Below, piece by piece: positions 36,391-43,222 of a stretch of 51,294 nucleotides of DNA. Every line of letters begins with the position of its first letter. The stretch's first letter is position 1. The translations under genes were made by a program, and so were the position numbers. The notes under the pieces are model-generated. The model worked only from the letters and a program-made list of their open reading frames with translations. It had not been told where the DNA came from and searched no databases. This DNA comes from Paracoccus aeridis (GTDB lineage: Bacteria; Pseudomonadota; Alphaproteobacteria; Rhodobacterales; Rhodobacteraceae): assembly GCF_004923205.2 (NCBI RefSeq), contig NZ_SELD02000002.1, positions 1 to 51,294 of the forward strand. The letters are read 5' to 3'.

Positions 36391-37155
36391 ATGCGTTTCG
36401 CCCCCCTCACGCTGGCGGTTGCGCTGGCCCTTGCCGCCTGTGCGCCGGCGCCCACGATCGTGCCCGCCCCGACCGACACCCCCGCCGTCGTGCCCGGCAT
36501 CTACGGCCCGCGCGTCGACACCGGCCCGAACGGCGAACCGATCGAGATCCCGGCGGTCAAGCCTGCCTACCTGACCGAGCGCAACCAGCGCCAGCGCGTC
36601 CCCTACAACGGCCCGGAAGCGCCGGGGACGATCGTCGTCGATCCCTATGCGCGCGTCCTTTACGACGTGCTGGAAGGCGGCGAGGCGATGCGCTTCGGGA
36701 TCGCGGTCGGCCGTGCCGGCACAGGCTTCGCGGGCAGCGGCACGATCCGCCGCAAGGCGGCGTGGCCGTCGTGGACCCCCACCGCCAACATGGTGCGCAC
36801 CGAGCCCGAGCTTTACGGCCCCGTCCGCAACGGCCTGCCCGGCGGCCCGCAGAACCCGCTGGGGTCGCGCGCGCTGTACCTGTACCAGGGCGGGCGCGAC
36901 ACGCTGTACCGGATCCACGGCACGCTCGACCCGTCGTCGATCGGCAAGGCGACCTCGGCCGGCTGCATCCGCCTGTTCAACCAGGACATCCTGGACCTCT
37001 ACGACGAAACGCCGCTGGGGACGGCGGTGAAGGTCCGCACCCGCGCCGAAAGCGCCGCGCTGGAAGGCCCGCTGAGCGAGACGCCGGACGGCTATCTCGT
37101 GCCGGCCGGGCAGGTCGCACAGGTGGCCGCGCCCGGGGCGCAGGTCGTCCAGTAA
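36391..37155 (+). CDS. L,D-transpeptidase (YkuD) lipoprotein
   Basis: This 254-residue envelope enzyme has a lipoprotein signal with lipobox LAAC (Cys17) and a YkuD catalytic domain (about 85-210). It carries His176 in HGTLDP and Cys192 in SAGCIRL, the catalytic pair. Such enzymes form 3-3 peptidoglycan crosslinks or attach lipoproteins to the wall. A Pro/Ala-rich linker follows the lipobox and a low-complexity tail ends the protein. GAAGGATG precedes the start. The exact reaction is not resolved. Confidence 0.92.
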   Translation: MRFAPLTLAVALALAACAPAPTIVPAPTDTPAVVPGIYGPRVDTGPNGEPIEIPAVKPAYLTERNQRQRVPYNGPEAPGTIVVDPYARVLYDVLEGGEAMRFGIAVGRAGTGFAGSGTIRRKAAWPSWTPTANMVRTEPELYGPVRNGLPGGPQNPLGSRALYLYQGGRDTLYRIHGTLDPSSIGKATSAGCIRLFNQDILDLYDETPLGTAVKVRTRAESAALEGPLSETPDGYLVPAGQVAQVAAPGAQVVQ

Positions 37156-37172
37156 CGGCGAGGCCTTACCAC

Positions 37173-37197
37173 GCAAGCCGCCCTTCGGCTTGCTTCC
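37173..37197 (+). terminator. Hairpin after the L,D-transpeptidase gene
   Basis: GCAAGCCG (37173-37180) and CGGCTTGC (37186-37193) form a perfect 8-bp stem with a CCCTT loop, followed by TTCC. Confidence 0.5.
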
Positions 37198-37268
37198 GCG
37201 CGCGCTTCGGGCCTGATCCCGGGGCGCGCGTCGCGCGTCCCGCAGCGGGCATTCAGCAGGGTTGATCC

Positions 37269-37913
37269 ATGGCCAGGACTCCAGACACCACCTCGCCTTC
37301 GCCGGTTGACGCCGCGCTGCTGGACCGGGCGCGGCAGGACAGGCTCGCCGTGCTCGACCGGCCCGCGCTGAACGCGCTGGTTCGCGACCTGCGCGCGCGC
37401 CGCGACGTGCTCGCCGGCGCCGATGACCTGCACCGCAGGCCGATCGCCGACGCCCTGCGCCGCGCGGTCGAGGAAAAGCGCGCCCGGCAGGGGCGGGCGG
37501 ACAGCGACGAGCCGGTGAAGCCTGCGGATGCCGGCAAAGCGTCCGGGGAAAAGCCGAAGAAGCGGGGCGGAGCGGCACGGAAGGTTGCGGCCGGTCCCGC
37601 CCTTGGGACCGGAGCCGGCACGGACCAGCCCGCCGCCGCCCGCGCGCCGTCGCCGCCGTCGGAAACCGTGAGCCCCGGCCGGGCCGAGCGCGAGGCGCGC
37701 AGGCTCGCCAACAAGGCCGAGCGAGCGGCGCGGCAGGGCGCCGGGCAGGGGCGCGCGCCCGGCAAGGACGCGAACGCCCGCGGCAGGGCAGGCAGCGCGG
37801 GCGCCGCCGGGAACGAGGGTCCGAAGACGGCGGGGGCGTCCGCGAAGGACCGGAACGCCAGGGGCGACAACCTCAAGGGCAACGACCGCAAGCCGGGAAA
37901 GTCGCGCGCGTAG
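37269..37913 (+). CDS. Hypothetical basic, low-complexity protein
   Basis: The 214 residues start MARTPDTTSPSPVDAALLDR. Residues about 10-75 are helical and charged (RPALNALVRDLRARRDVL). The remainder is rich in Lys, Arg, Ala, Gly and Pro and probably disordered, with AEREARRLANKAERAARQG as a possible coiled-coil piece. There is no signal peptide. It has a weak ribosome-binding site and lies between two cell-wall enzyme genes. No family is recognised; GC-rich codon use is in line with neighbours. Confidence 0.6.
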   Translation: MARTPDTTSPSPVDAALLDRARQDRLAVLDRPALNALVRDLRARRDVLAGADDLHRRPIADALRRAVEEKRARQGRADSDEPVKPADAGKASGEKPKKRGGAARKVAAGPALGTGAGTDQPAAARAPSPPSETVSPGRAEREARRLANKAERAARQGAGQGRAPGKDANARGRAGSAGAAGNEGPKTAGASAKDRNARGDNLKGNDRKPGKSRA

Positions 37914-37958
37914 CCGCTTCGCCCGCGTCTTTTCGTTCCAAGCCGGCGTCCGATCTGT

Positions 37959-37974
37959 TAACCGGACCCGGTTA
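37959..37974. promoter_or_regulatory. Palindrome upstream of the lytic transglycosylase gene
   Basis: TAACCGG and CCGGTTA are perfect 7-bp arms around AC, ending 15 nt before the start codon. It could be an operator or an RNA hairpin in front of the ribosome-binding site. Confidence 0.35.
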
Positions 37975-37989
37975 TCGCGGGGACCCGGA

Positions 37990-38937
37990 ATGACACGGCT
38001 TCTGTTCACGATTCTTGCGGCGACCATGACAGCCGGCCTTGGCATCGGGGTTGCCGTCACCGCGGCGCCCTCCGCCGCCGCGCGCGAGGCGGTCGACGTC
38101 TATGAGGGCCTGCCCGCCCCGCGGCTGACGGAAAACCGCCGCTGCACCGATGACGGGCGCAGCTGCATCGAGGCCGTGACCTACGTCGCCGACGTCTGCA
38201 CCACGATCGAGCGCGCGGCGTCAGACAACAAGCTGGACCCGAACTTCCTCGCCCGCCTGCTGTGGAAGGAAAGCCTGTTCGAACCCGATGCCGTGTCGCC
38301 CGTGGGCGCGCTGGGCATCGCGCAGTTCATGCCCGAAACCGCCCGCATCCGGAAGCTGGACGACCCGTTCAACCCCGCCAAGGCGATCCATGCCTCGGCC
38401 ACCTACCTTGCCTATCTCGCCGACGGGTTCGGCAACATCGGGCTGGCGGCCGTCGCCTATAACGGGGGCGAGGGGCGGGCGCTCAGGTTCTACAACGGCA
38501 GCTCGGTCCTGCCCTACGAGACGCAGGACTACGTCGAGGCGATCACCGGCCAGAACGCGTGGAAATGGCGCGACGATCCGCCCGCCACGATCGACCTGCG
38601 GCTGGACAAGGATCGCCCCTTCCGCGAGGCGTGCATCAAGCTTGCCGCGAACCGCACGCTCAAGGAATTCGGGACCCCGAACCGGGTCTGGCCCTGGGGC
38701 GTGATCCTGGCCGCGCATCCCAGCCAGGCGGGCGCGCAGGCGCAGGTCAGCCGGCTGAACCGGCAGCTGCGCCCCATCCTCGGCGGCAAGAAGATCAGCT
38801 ACATCCGCAAGTCGATGACCGGAAACCCGCGCCGCGTGTTCACGGCGCAGGTCGGCTATTCCTCGCGGACCGAAGCCGCGGCGTTCTGCAACCAGCTGAA
38901 GTCGCTGGGCGGCCGCTGCATCGTGCTGAAGAACTGA
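37990..38937 (+). CDS. Lytic transglycosylase with SPOR domain
   Basis: This 315-residue protein has a signal peptide (about 1-31) and an SLT domain (about 65-185), with catalytic Glu94 in LLWKESLFEP, then GALGIAQFMPETA and AYNGGEGRALRFYNG. A C-terminal SPOR-like segment (about 235-315) carries two cysteines and probably binds glycan strands stripped of peptides at the division site. It cleaves peptidoglycan between MurNAc and GlcNAc. It lies near an L,D-transpeptidase gene, and a bidirectional hairpin follows. Confidence 0.9.
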   Translation: MTRLLFTILAATMTAGLGIGVAVTAAPSAAAREAVDVYEGLPAPRLTENRRCTDDGRSCIEAVTYVADVCTTIERAASDNKLDPNFLARLLWKESLFEPDAVSPVGALGIAQFMPETARIRKLDDPFNPAKAIHASATYLAYLADGFGNIGLAAVAYNGGEGRALRFYNGSSVLPYETQDYVEAITGQNAWKWRDDPPATIDLRLDKDRPFREACIKLAANRTLKEFGTPNRVWPWGVILAAHPSQAGAQAQVSRLNRQLRPILGGKKISYIRKSMTGNPRRVFTAQVGYSSRTEAAAFCNQLKSLGGRCIVLKN

Positions 38938-38938
38938 A

Positions 38939-38966
38939 GCGCCGGCGCCCGCGGGGACGCCGGCGC
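38939..38966. terminator. Bidirectional hairpin between convergent genes
   Basis: GCGCCGGCG (38939-38947) and CGCCGGCGC (38958-38966) form a perfect 9-bp stem between the transglycosylase gene (plus) and the binding-protein gene (minus). There is no strong T run. Confidence 0.55.
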
Positions 38967-38996
38967 CGGATCGCCCGATCTTGACCGCCAGGCGGA

Positions 38997-40466
38997 CTAC
39001 TCGATCCAGCGCACGCCGGTCAGGTCGTTCGCGGGCGTGGGCGAGTTCTCCCACAGCCCCTCGATCTTGGCGTTGGCGACCCCCGTCTTGGCCAGCTGGA
39101 ACAGCCAGGCGACCACGTAGTCGTCGGCCAGCTCCTCCTGCGCCTGCCGGATCAGGGCGCTGCGTTCCGCGGGATCGACGGCGGCCTTGAGCCGGTCCAT
39201 CAGCGCCACGTAATCGGGCCTGGCGTAGTGGAGGTAATAGTCGGGCCGGGCGTAGATATCGATGTCCATCGGCTCGACATGGCTGATGATCGTCAGGTCG
39301 AAGTCGCCGCCGTTGAACACGGTCTCCAGCCACTGGGCCCATTCCATGTTGGTGATCTCGGTCTCGATCCCGATCTCGCGCAGCTCGGCCGCGACGATCT
39401 CGCCGCCCCGGCGGGCATAGGGGGGCGGCGGCAGGGCAAGGCGCAGGCGCAGGCCGGTCACGCCCGCCTCGGCCAGCAGCGCGCGCGCCTGTTCGGGATC
39501 GTGCGGCGATTTCGCGGTCTGGTCCACGTAGTCGGGGCTGTGCGGCGGGGTGTGGCTGCCGATCGGCGTGCCATAGCCGAACATCGCCCCGTTGATGATC
39601 GCCTGGCGGTCGATTGCCAGCGCGATCGCCTTGCGGACGCGCACGTCGTCGAGCGGCTTCTTCGCGTTGTTGATCGACAGCATCGTCTCGCCCTCGGTCG
39701 TGCCGACGATGACCTTGAAGCGCGGATCGGCCTTCAGCACGTCCAGCGTCTCGGGCGCGGGATAGTTCGGGAAGGCGTCGACGTCCTCGGCCATCATCGC
39801 GGCGAAGGCGGCGGTCGGGTCCGAGATGAAGCGGAAGGTGGCTTCCCTCAGGGCGGGCTTCGGCCCCCAGTAGCCGGGGAACGCCGCGATGGTCAGCCGG
39901 TCGCCCTGCCGCCAGTCCGCGAACGCGAACGGCCCGGTCCCGACGGGCCGGGTCGCGTTCGTTTCGGCCGAGGCCGGGTCCACGATCACCGCGTCGCCCC
40001 AGGCCATCTTGAACGGGAACGCCCCGTCCGGCGCCCTGAGCGTCACGCGGACCTGCGCGGGAGAGATCGCCTCGACCGTCTCGATCCCCTCGAACAGGCC
40101 CTTCTGCGCGTTCACGGACCCGTCGGCCCGCGCCCGGTCGAGCGAGAACACCACGTCGTCGGCGGCGAAGTCCGCGCCGTCGTGGAACTTGACGCCCTGC
40201 CGCAGGTGGAAGTCGTAGATCCGGCCGCCTTCGGACACGTCCCAGCGTTCGGCGAGCCCCGGCTGGACCGACCCGTCGGGGCCGAACCGCGTCAGCCCCT
40301 CGAACAGGTTGGAATAGGTGATCTCGTCGATCGCGGCCGCCGCGCCCGCGGTCGGGTCCAGCGTCGGCGGTTCCAGCACCATGCCCAGCGTGATGGTATC
40401 GCGGGCGAACGCGGGTGCGGCGAGCGTGCCCAGCATCGCCACGGTGGTCAGAAGCTTGCGGATCAT
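38997..40466 (-). CDS. Peptide ABC transporter solute-binding protein, family 5
   Basis: This 489-residue periplasmic protein of the DppA/OppA type has a signal peptide (about 1-21, ending AFA). Then comes ITLGMVLEPPTLDPTAGA at the mature N terminus, the family motif HLRQGVKFHDGADFAADDVVFSL, and RVRKAIALAIDRQAI. GGGAGGGA precedes the ATG at 40466; an upstream in-frame start would add 30 residues before the signal. It lies downstream of pcs on the same strand, far from any permease. The nearest candidate partners are the peptide ABC genes at 30117-33483. Confidence 0.93.
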   Translation of the reverse strand: MIRKLLTTVAMLGTLAAPAFARDTITLGMVLEPPTLDPTAGAAAAIDEITYSNLFEGLTRFGPDGSVQPGLAERWDVSEGGRIYDFHLRQGVKFHDGADFAADDVVFSLDRARADGSVNAQKGLFEGIETVEAISPAQVRVTLRAPDGAFPFKMAWGDAVIVDPASAETNATRPVGTGPFAFADWRQGDRLTIAAFPGYWGPKPALREATFRFISDPTAAFAAMMAEDVDAFPNYPAPETLDVLKADPRFKVIVGTTEGETMLSINNAKKPLDDVRVRKAIALAIDRQAIINGAMFGYGTPIGSHTPPHSPDYVDQTAKSPHDPEQARALLAEAGVTGLRLRLALPPPPYARRGGEIVAAELREIGIETEITNMEWAQWLETVFNGGDFDLTIISHVEPMDIDIYARPDYYLHYARPDYVALMDRLKAAVDPAERSALIRQAQEELADDYVVAWLFQLAKTGVANAKIEGLWENSPTPANDLTGVRWIE

Positions 40467-40581
40467 GATGTTCCCTCCCCGGACGGCCAACCGGGCCGCA
40501 CGGCGGCTCCGGTTCTTTCTGCGGTGCAGCGTTACCGCATCGTCACGATGGATCAAGCCCCGTGCGTGGTCTGACGATGGA

Positions 40582-41292
40582 TCAGGCGCCGCGACGGCGC
40601 CGCTGACGTTCGGGGACGATCTGCTGGACGAGGCCCGCCAGCATCAGCCAGGCCGAGCTGATGACCAGCCCCCACACCGCCCAGCTCTGCGGGTGGAAGT
40701 GGACCCACACCGCCCAGCTCGCGAACAGGACCCACCCCGCTGCCATCGGCAGCGACACGGCCCGCCAGCGCTCCGTCCGGACGGGGTGGATGAACTTGAT
40801 GTTGGTGAACATCGTGAAGGCCAGCGCCACCACCACGATCAGCGTGACGCGCCAGTCGGGCTTGAGCGCGAACAGGACCAGCACCACCATGTTCCAGCAG
40901 GCGGGAAAGCCCGCGAAGCTGTTGTCGCGCGTCTTCATCCGGGTGTCGGCGAAATAGATGATCGAGCCGTAGACGATGCAGATGATCGCGACCCAGCCGG
41001 TCCACCCGTCCAGAAGCCCCGACTTGAACAGCGCGAAGGCGGGGATGAACACGTAGGTCATGTAGTCGATGATGAGGTCCATCAGGACGCCGTCGTACAT
41101 CGGCCAGTTGTCCTTGACGCGGTAGCGCCGCGCCAGCGGCCCGTCGATCCCGTCCACCACCAGCGCGACGACCAGCCAGCCGAACATGAGCGACCAGCGT
41201 TCCTCGACCGCGGCGAGCATGGCGAGCATGGACAGGACCGCCCCGGTCGCGGTCAGCATGTGGACGGACAGGGCCTGCAAGCGCTTCTTCAT
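40582..41292 (-). CDS. pcs: Phosphatidylcholine synthase
   Basis: This 236-residue membrane enzyme condenses choline with CDP-diacylglycerol to form phosphatidylcholine, the direct pathway found in alphaproteobacteria. The CDP-alcohol phosphatidyltransferase motif is seen as DGIDGPLARR with later YDGVLMDLIIDY supplying the metal-binding aspartates. About seven to eight hydrophobic segments are present. The start at 41292 gives MKKRLQALSVHMLTATGA, as in the family. It is divergent from fpr. The 115-nt gap to the downstream binding-protein gene repeats ACGATGGATCA twice (40545 and 40574). Confidence 0.92.
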   Translation of the reverse strand: MKKRLQALSVHMLTATGAVLSMLAMLAAVEERWSLMFGWLVVALVVDGIDGPLARRYRVKDNWPMYDGVLMDLIIDYMTYVFIPAFALFKSGLLDGWTGWVAIICIVYGSIIYFADTRMKTRDNSFAGFPACWNMVVLVLFALKPDWRVTLIVVVALAFTMFTNIKFIHPVRTERWRAVSLPMAAGWVLFASWAVWVHFHPQSWAVWGLVISSAWLMLAGLVQQIVPERQRRRRGA

Positions 41293-41435
41293 GACCCGCC
41301 TTGTCGCATCAGGGCCGGGACGGCGCAATGGCGGCGTGGCGTCCGGCCGGGCTTTCGGTTTCGCGGGCGAGCGCCTAGATACGGGCGCGACATCCGGCGT
41401 CAGGCGGGGCGCGGCGGCCCCGATGGAAGGCAGCG

Positions 41436-42257
41436 ATGGACGACACGACGAAGCCCCGGCCCGTGATGGCCGCCGACACCCAGACCGTGACCGAGGTCCG
41501 GCACTGGTCCGAATGGCTGATGTCGTTCCGCTGCACCCGGCCCGCCTCGCTGCGGTTCCGGTCGGGCGAGTTCGTGATGATCGGCCTGCCCGGCGACAAC
41601 GGCAAGCCGATCCTGCGCGCCTATTCCATCGCCTCGCCGTCGTGGGACGACGAGCTGGAGTTCTATTCGATCAAGGTCGCGGACGGGCCGCTGACCTCGC
41701 GCCTGCGCCACATCCGGCCGGGCGACCCGCTGATCCTGCGCCCCAAGCCCGTGGGCACGCTGGTGCTGGATGCGCTGCTGCCCGGGCGGCGGCTGTGGCT
41801 GCTGGCGACCGGCACGGGGTTCGCGCCCTTCGCGAGCCTTCTGCGCGACCCCGACACGTTCGAGCGCTACGAGCAGGTGGTGATGATGCACACCTGCCGC
41901 AGTGCGGAAGAACTCGCCTATGGCGGCGCGCTGGTCGGGGCGCTCGGGCACGATCCGCTGCTGGGCGAGATCTTCGGGGACGGGTTCGCGGACCGCGTGC
42001 TGTACTATCCGACGACCACCCGCGAGCAGGGGCCGCGCATGGGCCGGATCACCGACAACCTCGTCTCGGGCAAGGTGTTCGCGGACCTGGGCCTGCCGCC
42101 GATGAACCCGGCCGAGGACCGGGCGATGGTCTGCGGCAGCCTTGCCTTCAACATGGACGTGAAGAAGGTGCTGGAAGGGTTCGGCCTGAGCGAAGGGGCG
42201 AACAGCGACCCGCGCGAGTTCGTGATCGAGAAGGCGTTTGTGGGCGAGGGCATCTGA
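41436..42257 (+). CDS. fpr: Ferredoxin-NADP(+) reductase
   Basis: This 273-residue flavoprotein exchanges electrons between NADPH and ferredoxin or flavodoxin. In related Rhodobacter it is tied to the oxidative-stress response. RAYSIASPSWDDELEFYSI contains the FAD-binding RxYS motif, GTGFAPFASLL the NADP-binding glycine motif, and AMVCGSLAFNMDVKKVLE the C-terminal nucleotide site. The C terminus AFVGEGI ends close to the flavin, as in bacterial subclass I enzymes. GGAAGG precedes the ATG. Confidence 0.93.
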   Translation: MDDTTKPRPVMAADTQTVTEVRHWSEWLMSFRCTRPASLRFRSGEFVMIGLPGDNGKPILRAYSIASPSWDDELEFYSIKVADGPLTSRLRHIRPGDPLILRPKPVGTLVLDALLPGRRLWLLATGTGFAPFASLLRDPDTFERYEQVVMMHTCRSAEELAYGGALVGALGHDPLLGEIFGDGFADRVLYYPTTTREQGPRMGRITDNLVSGKVFADLGLPPMNPAEDRAMVCGSLAFNMDVKKVLEGFGLSEGANSDPREFVIEKAFVGEGI

Positions 42258-42310
42258 CCCGGCGGGGGGGTCGGACGGGGCCTCTGCATGCGGCCACGTT
42301 AATGTTATCA

Positions 42311-42336
42311 GGAAACCTCGGGCCGAGGCGGGTGTT
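42311..42336 (+). promoter_or_regulatory. Possible EcfG-type promoter with internal palindrome
   Basis: GGAAA (42311-42315), 18 nt and GTT (42334-42336) approximate the GGAAC-N16/17-CGTT pattern of the alphaproteobacterial general-stress sigma factor EcfG. The spacer contains CCTCGG-G-CCGAGG (42316-42328). The gene behind it encodes a DUF4142 protein, a class often stress-induced. The match is imperfect. Confidence 0.3.
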
Positions 42337-42371
42337 CCTTCGCCAGACGCTTGTGTCCGAGGAGCTTTCCC

Positions 42372-43061
42372 ATGAAAACCGCTTTCCTTGCTGCCGCGAT
42401 CGGCCTGGCCGCCGCGGGCGCCGTGTCGGCGCAGACCGCGACGCCGCCGACCGCCGACACGTCGGCCGCCTCGCCCACCGCGCCCGCCGGCGGCGCGATG
42501 ACCACGGCTCCCGCCGCGACCACCAACACCACCGCGCCGGCCGCGACCACGACGACCACCGCGCCGGCCACGATGGCGAACCCCGACCCCGCCGCGTCGA
42601 CCATGGCCGCCACCGGCGGCGCCGCCGTCACGATGGCGCCCCTGGAGCCGCAGGACTTCGTCAACATGGCCGCCAGCAGCGGCATGTTCGAGGTGATGTC
42701 GAGCGAGCTTGCGATCGAGCGGAGCGCCTCGCCCGAGATCAAGGAGTTCGCCCAGCAGATGGTCGCCGACCACACCAAGGCGAATGACGAGCTGAAGGTC
42801 GTCGCCGCCGCGAACAACCTGCAGGTCCCGGCCGAGCCGATGGGCGCGGCCGCCGACCACTGGCAGGCGCTGCAGGACGCCGACGCCGGCGTCTTCGACC
42901 AGACCTACATGGACCTGCAGGCGCAGGCCCATGCCGAGGCGATCGACCTGTTCTCGGCCGAGGCGCAGGCCACCACCAACGCCGAACTCGCCGCGTTCGC
43001 GCAGAAGACGCTGCCCGTGCTGCAGATGCACGCGGAGCATCTGCAGGACCTCGCGAACTGA
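42372..43061 (+). CDS. Secreted DUF4142 protein
   Basis: This 229-residue protein has a signal peptide (about 1-20, ending VSA) and a Thr/Ala/Pro-rich linker (about 21-88) containing repeats of TTAPA. A DUF4142 domain (about 90-229) follows, with FVNMAASSGMFEVMSSELA, IKEFAQQMVADHTKANDEL and a late histidine in LQMHAEHL. The domain is a ferritin-like helical bundle of unknown activity, frequent in stress-responsive exported proteins. GAGGAGC precedes the ATG, and the upstream in-frame start is not supported. A terminator follows. Confidence 0.88.
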   Translation: MKTAFLAAAIGLAAAGAVSAQTATPPTADTSAASPTAPAGGAMTTAPAATTNTTAPAATTTTTAPATMANPDPAASTMAATGGAAVTMAPLEPQDFVNMAASSGMFEVMSSELAIERSASPEIKEFAQQMVADHTKANDELKVVAAANNLQVPAEPMGAAADHWQALQDADAGVFDQTYMDLQAQAHAEAIDLFSAEAQATTNAELAAFAQKTLPVLQMHAEHLQDLAN

Positions 43062-43086
43062 CGACACCGGCCTTGCAGGCCATCGG

Positions 43087-43119
43087 GGGCGCCGCGCCGG
43101 AAGGGTGCGGCGCCCTTTC
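43087..43119 (+). terminator. Terminator after the DUF4142 gene
   Basis: GGGCGCCGC (43087-43095) and GCGGCGCCC (43107-43115) form a perfect 9-bp stem followed by TTTCCC. Confidence 0.7.
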
Positions 43120-43164
43120 CCTTGCCATGCCGCGAGGGGTCACCGGGCCGTGCGTGCCGGTCCG

Positions 43165-43193
43165 TTGACACCGCCCGCCCGGGTGACCATGTT
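43165..43193 (+). promoter_or_regulatory. topA: Candidate topA promoter
   Basis: A perfect TTGACA (43165-43170), a 17-nt spacer and CATGTT (43188-43193) lie 30 nt before the topA start. The -10 is weak but the arrangement resembles other housekeeping promoters of the window. Confidence 0.45.
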
Positions 43194-43222
43194 CCCGCGT
43201 CAAGTCGAGCCGGAGGTGCCCA

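Noticed and set aside
40545..40584. 11-bp direct repeat ACGATGGATCA around the pcs stop
   Set aside because: It is short, only two copies, and without symmetry or a plausible regulatory position; probably incidental.
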